This document shows positions 22,201 through 32,597 of a DNA stretch of 64,000 nucleotides, piece after piece. Source of the DNA: Pyrenula massariospora (Eukaryota; Ascomycota; Eurotiomycetes; Pyrenulales; Pyrenulaceae); NCBI GenBank assembly GCA_021030905.1, contig JAGFMI010000006.1, positions 1,426,001-1,490,000 of the forward strand, in the 5' to 3' direction. Each line of letters starts with the position of its first letter. The first letter of the stretch is position 1. The notes beneath the pieces are model-generated. The model saw nothing but the letters and a program-made list of their open reading frames with translations, made no database searches and was not told the origin of the DNA. Made by a program: the position numbers and the translations under genes.

Positions 22201-22984
22201 ATCTTGAGATGAAAGGCCCCACTCACCACCTGACACGCAAGGATAGCTACACGACCTATTATCACTCCTCATCTGCACTACCATCTGCTTGAATCCAGGC
22301 ACAATGGCTGTCGGCCCAAAATAGCGGAAATAAGGCACTCGGTTTCGGGGCCCCGTTGACGTGCTTTGGAGCGTCCCAGGGCTTCTCGGTTCCGAATCTA
22401 ATCGTATGCGGTGACTGCTGCTCTGACTAGAGTATCCTGAGTTGTGAGAGTCCGTGGACAACAACTGCGGCAAAGGTGGCCGCTCATAGCTTGGTGGTGA
22501 GGCGAAACGCGTAGGCGGCTGCGGAGAGACGGACGGATTCCTGGAAGATGGCTTGGTGTTGTTTTCGCCGGCTTTGGAGCCATCAATGGAACTCTCAGAA
22601 TCTCGTTTTTGGTGACCCAGAGATTCCGCGTAGCCAAGGCAACTGTGACCATTGTCCGAACAGGTCGCGCATACTGCTCCGTCGTCAGCTAACATCGCTT
22701 TCGATATCGCCCAAATCAACATACTAGGGCGCTCTCCAGAGCATCTAGTCTTTCTCTTGCGGCAGGTGAGGCATCTATCAGTTTGGTCAGTTAACAGGTT
22801 CCGATATTGCGAGGGCAGGAGCGTGATATCAAATGCAGGCCTGCACTTACGCCGCGTTAATTCTTCGTCTCTTCGTGTGAGGTTGGCCATCATTTGAAAC
22901 AAATCGTATCTGCTTTGGAGCGGTAAAGGTGGCACGTCTTTCGGGAGGAGCTTCCTCGCTCTGAATGGTACTCAAACTCATCAT
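19210..22984 (-). CDS. Zn2Cys6 transcription factor with fungal_trans domain, 7 exons, 1059 aa
   Basis: Nuclear DNA-binding regulator. Minus-strand exons: 22984-22851, 22774-22725, 22673-22227, 21905-20898, 20851-20719, 20668-20025 and 19973-19210, totalling 1060 codons. The start is the ATG at 22984, the first after an in-frame stop. The unspliced frame from 22935 is not the true N-terminus, because only exon 1 in the other frame gives the basic lead KRRRINAACLTC. Splicing introns 1 and 2 yields a perfect cluster with spacing C-X2-C-X6-C-X6-C-X2-C-X6-C (CLTCRKRKTRC, then ICATCSDNGHSC). The fungal-specific regulatory domain spans exons 4-6 (FFIHLGCNYPFL, LLLAYGEFGLN, LLHFWFHTLICLVHQ, SMSSAKTIADILAFAELID). 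The C-terminal part is rich in Pro, Asn, Ser and His. Targets are unknown; no obvious pathway cluster flanks it. Confidence 0.92.
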
Positions 22985-24176
22985 TGAAGCTGTGTCGGCG
23001 GGCTTGTAACTCGAGGCGCATCGGGGGATTCAGGAAGACCAACGAACGCATGTCCCACGCGAACCAGTGCAAATTGTGTTTGAAGGCAGATGTGTTGAGC
23101 CTCCAACCTTGGATATCTTCTAGGTATCCCGCTGGGCATCAGAGAGAATATTAAAAAGGTTGAAGCCAGACCGCTGCCCTCGAATTACTCGGGGCAGTGT
23201 CCGTCAACTGCGGCGGAGTTGCAGTCTAATTGGCGCTAGATGCGCTATTGCTCGAGGCCCTTCAAGCCGGGTTTTTGCGGGGGTTGGAAGTTAGCAGCCT
23301 TAGAGTGCAGAATGGAATGATTGTGGAAGCTCCCAAGAACCCTTCGGCCATGGCTACGATTGGCCTCTCCGCCCTTCCCGAGATGATCTGAGGCGGACTC
23401 TAATGGATGCCGTCACAGCGGTTTGGCCCCAACGATGGAACATCAGCGACGGGGGTCCTGGCCAACGGGCCCAACATCATTCTCCTCTGTCGATCTAGCA
23501 GCATCGGGCCTGGCGCGACTTCGGGATCCCTCTTCGAGCCTAGAGGCCATGGCTGCTCTGACCTCTCAAGACCTCGTCAGGCCAATCTCCCGTTGACAAG
23601 GACGCGAAAGGAGGATGCGAAAGACAGGCCATGACGATCCCCTCGCTGGTCCGTCTGTGACTGGCTGAAAGGCCTCCATTTAACGCCATAGGCACCGTAT
23701 TGAGATGTCGGCCTTTGACATCCCAGCATTGTTGTCGCCCACCGTTGACAGGTACCAGCCACAGCATATTCACGATGCCATGACCGTCATCTTCAGCCGC
23801 CGCCCGTACAGGCGTCAAACGAGCCGTTTCCGACCGTCACGACGAATCCAATTCCGGGAAATCCGCTGTCATTCTGGTCGAATAGATTTCACGGAATATT
23901 CCCTTCGACAAGGGGGGCCGCCTTCCACGATAGGCCATAAGTTTATGTCTGCGAACGTGTTGCGGCTCGCATGCCCTTTCCCCCATTGCCCCAGAAAGGC
24001 AGTGCAAAAGCCCCAAACAACGTTATAAGTTTAATTCCTTCATCTGTCTATACCGTATCTGCTACGCTGAAACAAACAAGGCTCAGACTCGCCAAAAAAA
24101 CAAGGCCAATTGTGTAACCTTTTCTGGACCGCCGACGCAACCGTCGTCTCCCGCTTCCTGATATCACCCTTGCTGA
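22985..24176. other. Promoter region of the transcription factor gene and 3' flank of the DUF2235 gene
   Basis: About 1.2 kb with no supported gene. Short frames on both strands lack domains. An AT-rich patch near 24010-24070 probably belongs to the DUF2235 3' region. Confidence 0.45.
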
Positions 24177-25866
24177 TCACAGCCGCGGGGAAGTATGGCT
24201 TCTCCTACTATCTGGCCGTTCCCTGCTGGTGCTTTGTTTCCTCACGTCCGCCGCGCCATTACCGGCGATTTTGGTAGGAAACGACTCTGCCTTCTTAGTC
24301 GTGCTAGGGTGGCCCCCAGGGCTGAGTGTGGGTAATTGGTCCCAAACGTTCTTGTGCCAATCTTTCAGGATCTCCATTTCTAGATCTCCGAGTTGATCCT
24401 CTGGCATCACGAGCTGCCGCTTGTCCTTCTCGCCGGTGTCATATAACCAACAAACGTCTTGCAAACGCTCAATAGTCGGCATAGTGTCGATCGGCGGGAC
24501 TTTCTTTTCGACAGATATCCGGGGTATCGAGCGTTCGGTACATAGGGTACCTTCCATTCTCCACCCCTTGAGAGCCTGGCTATCATAGTAGCCCTTGTCG
24601 TTGTATCCAAGCCCCTTTAACCCCATGCGAACGCGGACAGAAGCGTGGACACATTCATTCGTATTCTTTAGCCTCTGCCGGGGGGTTTTGGGCTGGAGGG
24701 TGTTGCGATCTATTTCTGAATAATCTCCTGGCGTTCTAACGGTTGACCCACCAAGGAGAAACAGTCCTTGCATCGAATTGTGGATATAGCCACAACCCCA
24801 TGGTCTGGCTTCTCGCCCTCCATGCCTCACATGAGCCTCCTCGCTTAGCCTGTACTGTTGGCGTACGTATGAATGATCAAAGTCGATGAGATGGTCCAGT
24901 TGCGAAATCATCCAAGCTAGCGTGATGTTGGACAAATCAGCATCTTCGTAACTACCGCCAACATCGCTGTGAGCCCCTGGAAACCAGCACTGCTTCAGGA
25001 CTTTGGGCCACTCTTGCCCGTCTGGCTGTTCCCATACGGTCGGCTTGTACTGACGGCGGTGTTCATCTAACGCAAGCGCCTGATATGCGTACTCAACGAT
25101 CGGTTCAACCTTCGTATCAACAAAACTGAAGTCTCGAGATACAGGTTGCGGAAACAGCCCGAGTACAGGAACACCCAGAGCACCCACCGTGTCCCAAACC
25201 GCACAGGCTTTAATTTTGATGTCGAGGCGAGTGTACTCCAGCTCAAGTAATTTGCGCCTATACTTCTGCGAAGTTACTGCCGGACGAGGAGATGGCCATG
25301 GGCGATCCTTGTAAGGGGACTCCCAGCCCGGGTCATTCTGGTGCTCCCAGTCCTTGAAGATCTGATAAAAGTAAACAAGCCCAGTCCTAGTTAGAAGCCC
25401 GATAGCCCGAATCAAGGACGCAATACTCCGCGCTGTAAATGCGCCTCTCGAGAAGCCCACGAGAAAGATCTCGTCACCGAATTCATAGTTGTTGCACAAG
25501 AAGGAATATGCCTCTCGGATGTTTTCCGAGATCCCTAAGAGCCCTCGTCATCAGCAGATGTTCAAAGAGTATCTTGATCCTCGGTCAACTACCTTTGCCT
25601 GTTGCACCTCCTATGATATGACTCCACAGATCATTGGTTGAGCCGACACCGGATTGGTAGTAGATAATCTGAGGGATTTTTGCATCTGCCCCAGAGCCAC
25701 CTCTGGGCGTTGCTTGTGATCTAATGCAGCGGCATATCCGAGTGACATTCGAAGGCACTTGCGTCTCCCCATCCGAATTCATCCAAGTGCCATCACATGC
25801 AATAATGATCCTCTTGTGCGGGCGCTCCGATGCAAGATGTGTAGAAGCGATGACAGAAGATTCCAT
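24177..25866 (-). CDS. DUF2235 alpha/beta-hydrolase (T6SS Tle1-like phospholipase fold), 2 exons, 546 aa
   Basis: Uncharacterised hydrolase family (DUF2235) related to the Tle1 phospholipase effector catalytic domain. Exons 25866-25593 and 25543-24177 join at GGATGKG/LLGISENIREAYSFL, with a 49-nt GT-AG intron. The N-terminal IIIACDGTWMNSD and QSGVGS blocks are standard for the family. The serine nucleophile lies in GFSRGAFTAR, the acid candidate in AVWDTVGALGVP, and the histidine in PGAHSDVGGSYED. The last 60 or so residues are basic and low in order. Activity on lipids is an inference from family relations; most fungal members have no known substrate. No immunity protein or partner sits beside it. 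Confidence 0.87.
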
Positions 25867-27578
25867 AGGTTCCCACTCGGCCGGCAGGGGGCGCTAGGCG
25901 GGGGCGGGGTCCCGAGCTGGTATGAGACAAAAGAAAGCAGGGTGTTGAGGACACCGCTTGTTATTATTGCGTCAACGGCGGAACAAGCAAAGCTCGAATG
26001 AGCGATCAGCGATAGATAATCAATGCACGGGTCATATGCAAGAGAGACGAGAGCAGTAGCTTATATCGTAAACCATACCAATCCCATAGAGTCGCACAAG
26101 AAGGCAGCAGTCTTCCTTCAGTGCACCACCAGCCTCAAAGGAATCCTCAAGCCGCTGTTAAATCTGTATACACAATTGAGCCTTTACGGCGCATGGTGAT
26201 TGGGTACCAAGATCTCAAGGGACAGAGTAGAGGCATCTCACAGGGCTGACACCGCCATCATAAGGTGGAAAGAGTGAAACCCCCATGTGCTGCCGCGACT
26301 TTCAGGGGAATGTTCCCCTATTTTTGGAAAACAAGGCTTCTAGAAAAACAATAGAGGGGGTGACACACGCCTACAGGATCGCGCTAATGCACGAAGAGGA
26401 CAAGCGGCCGGATAGAAACCGACCCCACACAGGGCCTCAGCCACGCCGTCGATCATGGGGGGAAAGCCCTTGACAGCAGAACCCTCGTGGAGGCTCGTAA
26501 CCTCAAACATTCCAACTGCCGATGAATTGGTGGCAGACATTGGCCGCTGTAGGGACATTGTGGCGGAGACCAGTGCTGTGCGAGATACCAGCACTAAATT
26601 GGAAGCGGCAGCTTGATCTCATCCAGTATGGGGTACGATCGAGCGAACACCCTTGGTCTTCTAGAAGCATTTTGGAACTTCGATATTAAGTACCGACTTT
26701 AATCACGTTTGAGATATTTATGGATCGTGGCTCGTGCAAGATGAGGGTTTTTATGTTGATGACAAACAACCCCCGCCATTGGCGTAGACGGCAGCGACCA
26801 AAAAGGGGATATGCAAGGAAGCACCATCAAGCCTCAGAACTGAGCTAAATGCTGGTTGGGTCAAAGAATGCAGCATTCCCAGGGACTCATCTTGCGTACA
26901 GCATCACCAGCAGAAGCAACTTTGCTGCGGTTTCAGAAATGCAGGGCCTTTGATGAAATCCGCACGGGAAGCAGAACGAGTGCTTTGATTTTGCCAGATT
27001 GAACAGTTCCGCCGTCGGGATGCCAAAAATCTGTTGCTAGATGGCAGAGATAACAGCGGCTCTTTGGGGTCAGTTACGTGAACTCCAGGTCCGTGGTGTG
27101 CAGTTCAATCTTGGAGAATCGTGGTGTTGGGGTGGAGTTTTCTGTGCGAAGAGATGTTGGCTGCAAGGTCCCGAACAGAGTGGGTACTTTAAGGCAGGTC
27201 ATTCTACGTCCAGCGTGACAGAGGTGGGGGTGTCAAGAAACGGCGTATGCCAGGCACAGGATTTAGCGTGTAGGCACAAGCAAGTAGTAGACAGTAGTAC
27301 AGGTATGATATGTGCATCAACCTGGTAAATGCTGTCCCACCGCCTCGCCGATCTGGACTATGCCGTTTTAGGCTCAATTTGCGCCGGGTCACGTGAACAG
27401 GTGGAAAGCTTAGTGTCGACGGTCAACCAAATGATCGTCGTCATATTACCAATATCTCAATGGTCTTGGATTCTGGTTCTACCTACCTGCCTACTTAGCT
27501 ATAGCTAACTAGAGCGCCTAAACACTTAGACTAAAGCCCAAACTCCCAGACTAAAGCCCGTAGCCTCGCAAACCCCGC
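25867..27578. other. 1.7-kb spacer upstream of the DUF2235 gene
   Basis: No supported gene. It contains the promoter of the minus-strand DUF2235 gene and the 3' flank of the Hsp20 gene. A short duplicated word (actaaagccc) occurs twice near 27531-27560. Nothing else recognisable was seen. Confidence 0.45.
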
Positions 27579-28928
27579 TTAATCAACATCAATTTTGACA
27601 TACTCACCCTCATCCCCTGATACTGATGATCTGTCATGGTTGTCTTCTGCATCGTAGGCAGGTAATTGCTCTTTTGCCTGCTCCGAAGCCGTGCCATCAT
27701 ACATCTCTGCATCACCTTTCTCCGTCTCGCTCCGATCGTCAGTCTTGGCGTCAACTTCGTCGTGCCCAGACTTGTCTTCCATAACGGTGTCAGGCTCATT
27801 CACACGCACAGAGCTCTTGGCTCTGTGAGGTGATGATTCCGGCGAGGCGATGGGTACCTCACGCTTCTCTTTCTCCTTGTCGAGTTTCGGTACGGTGACG
27901 ATCAAAATTCCATCTTGCATTTTCGCTGCGATTCCAGAGATGTCAATGAAAGCAGGCTCACGACGAGTGCCGAGCTTGATGACTTTCTCAAAGACTCCCG
28001 TCTCGCGTTTGCGGCCATCGACTGCAAGCATCTTCATCATATTTTCATCGACATCAGGTCGGTAAACAACCCCAGCAATGCGTAGGGCGCTATGCTCGCC
28101 ATCCCAATCAACGCCGACGTCTTGTTTCTTGGCGCCGGGAAGGGAAATATGAATCATGTAGTTGTTCGGAGTGTCGAACACGTCAGCACGGGGCTCAAAA
28201 TCAGTATCACCACTGTTGCTAGCGAAGCGATCAAGACCCAGGCCATCGGCTGCTCCGGAAAGGTCAAGCCCAAGATTGTTGCCTAGGTTGTTCAAGAACG
28301 AACCAAGATCAAACCCGCCTGATCCTTCACCACGTGCTTCATCGTGGCGGCGGCCGCCTCCTCGTCCACAACCACCGCGATGGCGGCCTTCAAATGGGTG
28401 GTGAGGGCCATGGGGAGGGGGAGGGGGAGGATGACTGCCTGGGTGGCCCCAGAAAGGACCTGGGGGCCCGCCATGTGGTGGTCCAAACGGACCAAAGGGA
28501 CCAAATCCGAAGCCAGGAGGACCACGACGCCTATGTTCGCGTCCATGGTGTCGATGGCCGCCTCTACCAGGAGGACATCCTGCGTGACTCCAGAATGGGA
28601 CGTCTTGATCTGTTTCAGCCGGTCCCTGCTCCCCGCGATCGCCTTTTGGCTTGTCATGGTGAGTAGATTCTCCTATCCCTCGCTTCTGAGCGGGACGTTC
28701 TTGGTTTTCTTCTTCATCTTCGACTGTAGGTTGTCTCGCACGGGTGTTCGAAGCAGAATGGTCAGCTTCGGCCGCAGTTTTGACCGCAGGTCCCTCATTC
28801 CGGCTGGTTTCTTGATTGTTATCAGCTTGGGGGCGGGCATATGCGGCGAAGAGAGGATGGTCTTCGAGATTAGCCACAAAGTCCCAGAAAGGGTGTGGTG
28901 GAGGGTTGAGGTAGTGAATTGAGGGCAT
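27579..28928 (-). CDS. Small heat-shock protein (Hsp20/alpha-crystallin domain), 449 aa
   Basis: ATP-independent holdase chaperone that binds unfolding proteins. One exon with ATG at 28928. The N-terminus (IHYLNPPPHPFWDFVANLE) is the hydrophobic substrate-binding arm. A long Gly/His/Pro-rich disordered region follows (about residues 110-200). The alpha-crystallin domain runs from about 240 to 355, with PRADVFDTPNNYMIHISLPG at its start and DGILIVTVPK at the last strand. The C-terminal 90 residues are acidic. At 449 residues it is about twice the size of a usual Hsp20 because of the low-complexity insert and acidic tail. A TATA box lies about 130 bp upstream. I looked for canonical heat-shock elements upstream and did not find one. 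Hsp104, its likely functional partner in disaggregation, is 10 kb away. Confidence 0.9.
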   Translation of the reverse strand: MPSIHYLNPPPHPFWDFVANLEDHPLFAAYARPQADNNQETSRNEGPAVKTAAEADHSASNTRARQPTVEDEEENQERPAQKRGIGESTHHDKPKGDRGEQGPAETDQDVPFWSHAGCPPGRGGHRHHGREHRRRGPPGFGFGPFGPFGPPHGGPPGPFWGHPGSHPPPPPPHGPHHPFEGRHRGGCGRGGGRRHDEARGEGSGGFDLGSFLNNLGNNLGLDLSGAADGLGLDRFASNSGDTDFEPRADVFDTPNNYMIHISLPGAKKQDVGVDWDGEHSALRIAGVVYRPDVDENMMKMLAVDGRKRETGVFEKVIKLGTRREPAFIDISGIAAKMQDGILIVTVPKLDKEKEKREVPIASPESSPHRAKSSVRVNEPDTVMEDKSGHDEVDAKTDDRSETEKGDAEMYDGTASEQAKEQLPAYDAEDNHDRSSVSGDEGEYVKIDVD

Positions 28929-29462
28929 TGTATCGAGGTGTAGTCTTGGTTTCAGTGGAAAAGATTCGTGAGTTCTGAAATCGAGAATTCGGAATGATGC
29001 ACGTCTAGGATAAATAGAAATTGGTGAATAGAAGAGCTTAGCCTCGAGAGTGATGCAACTTTTATAGTGGCTAGATGTAGGCAGAGTCTACGTACGCGGC
29101 CACGTCTACAGGCTTCTCTGCGTTAGCAAGCACGAATCAAACCAAGGACCAGTTCATCGAAGGCCCGAGAAGCATCCAGTGCGTGATCAGGCAACAGGTG
29201 GTGTGAATGACGCGTCGCCACCGACGCCTTCAGATGTTGGACGGTTGACGGCCAGACCCCCTCGGCCCCGCATTCCGACGCCAAAACCCGAAAGCCCGAA
29301 TTTCGGGAGAACATATAATCCGGTGCGCTTTGAAATACCATTTTTGAAATCTATTCATCGTCTGTACAGTACTCAATCTATCCTACCGAAAAGATTCCAC
29401 CCCTCCTGGCCACAGGCTGCTTCTAAATCTATCTCTCCGTCAGCCTGCGTATGGTGATCGGA
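28929..29462. other. Promoter of Hsp20 gene, 3' flank of the FMN protein gene
   Basis: Besides the TATA box it holds CCCGAATTTCGGG (29292-29304), a perfect short palindrome. GAA and TTC words are frequent but not in the canonical nGAAnnTTCn spacing. Confidence 0.5.
29059..29066 (-). promoter_or_regulatory. Candidate TATA box of the Hsp20 gene
   Basis: TATAAAAG on the minus strand, about 130 bp before the Hsp20 ATG. Strong TATA boxes are typical of stress-induced genes. No transcript data support it here. Confidence 0.45.
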
Positions 29463-30566
29463 TCATTGCCCCTCGACCTTTGCTTTCGCAATCTTCTCCA
29501 TCTCCTGATCCCCCTTCTCCTTCTTGACATCAGCCCACACCGGCCTTGGTACCTCGACGCCTTCAACAGTCCTGCCGTATGTGATCCCGCCTAGCCGGCT
29601 GACTGGTCTCAAGACGCCCGGGTCTATCAAGCTCTTCGACTCGTCGATTGCATCCTCTCTAACCCAGAATCTTGTTCCTTCTATGATGGCCATTGTACCT
29701 GTCACCCGCCCGCCAGCGGGGCTCTTGAACTCCCGTGTGTCGACTAATTTGCCTTCGACGGAAAAGACCGCTTCGCGCACCCGGCTGGCTCTGACCGTCT
29801 CGCAGTCTCCCGGGTGGAGGCCACTTACGGCCCATTCACTGGTCCCGTAAGGCGCATCGATGGAGGTGCTGTTGCAGGCCTCAAGAAAATGCTCACTAAC
29901 GATGTTGATTACGCATTCCTTGCTCTCGACGAGGTTCTTTAACGTGTCCTTTGCTTTTTCCAGACTGGATGCAAATCCAACTATGAAGATTGGTGGGTCG
30001 TGGTTGATCACCTGCGTGTAGCTGAATGGCGCCAAGTTTGTAGAGCTCCCGTCCTGACTCCGCGTGCTTAGGAACCCGATTGGACGAGGCACGATACCGG
30101 ATATGAGAAGCTTGTAATTCTGTACCGGTTGCCGACCCTCGGCATATGGGTCTATCGAAATGTGACTCTTAGAGAGAGAGGCACCGGAGTCATTGCCCCC
30201 AGAGCCTAGCGCCCATGATGGGGAAGGGACTTTCGTGAAGGTGAAAGTAGAAGGGGCTGGGTGCGAAGGGAAATCTGGGCGGGAGTTTTCGACCTTCTTA
30301 AAGTCTGGGTGCGGATTGCGCTTGACAGACTTCTCGGCGTCAAGGTGCTCTTTGTTGTTTTGAGACTGCTCTGGAAGCTCGTTGGGGGGCATTTTGTAGG
30401 GTAGAGTGGGGTGAAGTAAGCGGGGAGCGAAGTTCGAAAAAGATAGACAAACAGAAGATTCAGCGGGGAGTTGGAAGAGTGCGGAAGAGTGCAAGAGGTT
30501 GTGAACCGTGAAAAATGTTTGAGGCACGCGCGGAAGGATCTTTGATGCTCTCAACGGTAGGAACAT
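29463..30566 (-). CDS. Flavin-reductase-like, FMN-binding split-barrel protein, 309 or 367 aa
   Basis: Member of the flavin reductase-like FMN-binding domain family. The domain covers most of the C-terminal two thirds: NYKLLISGIVPRPIGFLSTR, NLAPFSYTQVINHDPPIFIVG, and KDTLKNLVESKECVINIV are family blocks that contact FMN. Function in fungi is poorly known; an oxidoreductase or flavin-handling role is inferred. Two in-frame starts are credible. ATG at 30392 gives a 309-residue soluble protein opening MPPNELPEQ. ATG at 30566 adds 58 residues rich in Arg, Leu, Ser and Phe with no acid in the first 35, which looks like a mitochondrial presequence. One exon. Confidence 0.85.
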   Translation of the reverse strand: MFLPLRASKILPRVPQTFFTVHNLLHSSALFQLPAESSVCLSFSNFAPRLLHPTLPYKMPPNELPEQSQNNKEHLDAEKSVKRNPHPDFKKVENSRPDFPSHPAPSTFTFTKVPSPSWALGSGGNDSGASLSKSHISIDPYAEGRQPVQNYKLLISGIVPRPIGFLSTRSQDGSSTNLAPFSYTQVINHDPPIFIVGFASSLEKAKDTLKNLVESKECVINIVSEHFLEACNSTSIDAPYGTSEWAVSGLHPGDCETVRASRVREAVFSVEGKLVDTREFKSPAGGRVTGTMAIIEGTRFWVREDAIDESKSLIDPGVLRPVSRLGGITYGRTVEGVEVPRPVWADVKKEKGDQEMEKIAKAKVEGQ

Positions 30567-31146
30567 GAAGATGCGAAAGCGGATAAGATTGGGAAATCAG
30601 GTGGCGTAAACTTACCCAACCGCTTGCATGAGCATGCTATCGTAGCTACCTAATCTTTTGGTCATCGCGACATCTGCAATAAGGAAGCTTTGTGACGTAT
30701 TCAGATCTGGAGTCCCTCCTCATTCGGCAGTCAGTGGGTGGGCGTGGCAGATACCGTACCCAGATCCTCGGCAGAGCACGCGGAATTGGCGCCGCAGATT
30801 TCCGCTCTTGCAAAGCTTAGATCTCTCCGACCCCTGATCCCCTCCACAGTGTTAGGCCTCGAGATGCTAAATAAATTGGAAAACAGGAGAATCCGATGTA
30901 TTACTTTATCAGGAAGCCACCTCCTATCTATCCAGCCGAAATATCTAGCATCTCTCTATCTCTTGAAGAGTCCTGCTTCTGGAAGCGTAACGCAGATGCG
31001 GCAGCTTCGAAACAATCTCTTGCAATCTATCATCTCTGGCATTAAAGAGGAAAATGAACATTGAAAGTCTTCATTGCTCACGATGGTGCAAAAGCGCTCA
31101 AAAGAGACCCAGATTAAACCTAGACAAAGTGTTGTACAGTTCGGCC
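30567..31146. other. Spacer: FMN-protein promoter and 3' flank of the phosphate carrier
   Basis: No gene recognised. The 108-codon frame at 30738-31064 has no domain. The stretch probably holds the promoter of the minus-strand FMN protein and the 3' UTR of the carrier. Confidence 0.45.
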
Positions 31147-32210
31147 TCATGCCTTAGCAATTTCCACACCGCCAGTCGCACCAAGCATTCTAGGACAATG
31201 GTTAGAGATGTGACAAGGGGAATATCAGGCTGGGAGCACCAACCTCTTGATGTCGCCATAGATAGCAAATTGACCCGCAGTCAAGCCACCAACCATGAAA
31301 AGACGGGCGCCAATACCAGCGTAGCTTCCTCTCAACCCAAGCTCTTTGCCAATCTTGATCAATCTAGTCACTGTACCCTCACCTGGCAAACCTTTGGTCT
31401 TGTTGATTTTACTGAGCATAGTGTCTGCAGGTTGTGAAACAATAGCAGCGGCGAAACCAGCGATGAGACCTGAGCCAAGGTTGACCGTGGTCTTCATGCC
31501 GTCAGAGGCGGTGTCCTTGTTTACGGCGTTTTTCCAGATCGCTTCTGCGACTTTCTCATACACAACGAATTTGGCCATTGTGTAGGGTACTTGCTTGAAC
31601 AGAATCGGACCGAACCCAGAATAGAATGCGCCAATACCTTCATTTTTGGCGATCTTTCCAAAACCGCTAAGCAGGCCAGAAGCGAAAGTTGGTTCTGAAA
31701 CGAGGCGAATACGAGTAGCCTCGAGTGGGCAGAGCGCAATATCGGCAAAGAATTCGGCAGCGGCAGCAGAAGCGAGGTAGACGGCTGTGCGGTTGTTCGA
31801 GGCAGTCTCGATGCCGAGCTGGTCGATACACTGTTGCTTGAAGAATTCATAGCCACCGAACTTGAATGCGCCTTGTAGGAAATACCCAGCGGCAGTGGGG
31901 CCGAAACCAGTCAGGAGTGCGCCAGCGCCTTCGTTCTGGATCACTTGTCTAAAGCCGCCGATCATGCCCCGGTTGTAGGTGACTGGATCAAGTTGGATGC
32001 GAGTCTTGACACTATAGCCCCCTGATCAATGTCACATTCGAGAGCAGGGAGGGTGAGTACATACACATCAACTGGTGTGAAGCCCCCATGGGTCACTGAG
32101 CAGCATACTGCGCCTGCGAAGGCGAAGCGACTGTAAAGATTGATACCTGAGAGCTTCGGGGGTTCACCGAGGGTCTTCACACCCCCGGCAGGAGGAGCGC
32201 CCGCCGCCAT
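31147..32210 (-). CDS. Mitochondrial phosphate carrier, 3 exons, 318 aa
   Basis: Mitochondrial carrier family protein that imports phosphate across the inner membrane. Exons: 32210-32065, 32011-31244 and 31189-31147, all GT-AG, 319 codons. Each of the three repeats has its carrier motif: PVDVVKTR (formed across the first splice), PLEATRIRL and [27 protein letters not shown] and the final block [11 protein letters not shown] are typical of Mir1/Pic-type phosphate carriers. The last exon is only 43 nt; without it the reading frame would end in an unrelated LVLPA. The start at 32210 leaves a short Pro/Gly-rich N-tail. It is divergent from the gene at 32598 with a 387-bp shared upstream region. 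Confidence 0.93.
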
Positions 32211-32597
32211 TATCTCTTCAGATCAGGGAAGCTTAAATCAGGAAACCGAGAGGTGGAAAGGAGGTAGAGGGTATTCGGTGAAAAGGAAAGAGAAGCTTTG
32301 TGGTCGTTGATGTCAAAGAGGGGTTTTTGAGGTCGAGAAAAGAACAGCTTTGGTCGAAATTTTCCGGAACAGAGCCAACGCCAAAGTCCGGCGTCATTCA
32401 TTAGCGCCGCTCTTCGGCCCGACAGCCTTGCTCCTGCCGTTGCTGCGCGACGACGACTTTGTTGTCATGATTTCCTATTTTGGCCATGTCCAAACCCTGT
32501 TACGCTCTCCTGTTCACGTTCCCTTCTTGCGCCATTGTTCACACCACGGCTCTCTTCATCGAGCCGCAGATATCCGATAACAGACACATGGCCTGGG
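32211..32597. other. Bidirectional promoter region
   Basis: 387 bp between the starts of the phosphate carrier (minus) and the conserved one-helix protein (plus). No specific site can be defended. Confidence 0.5.

Noticed and set aside
28344-28922. 192-codon plus-strand frame opposite the Hsp20 gene
   Set aside because: Antisense to a clear Hsp20 gene and without a domain.
28929-29462. Heat-shock elements upstream of the Hsp20 gene
   Set aside because: GAA and TTC words occur but never with the two-base spacing of the consensus; only the TATA box is kept.
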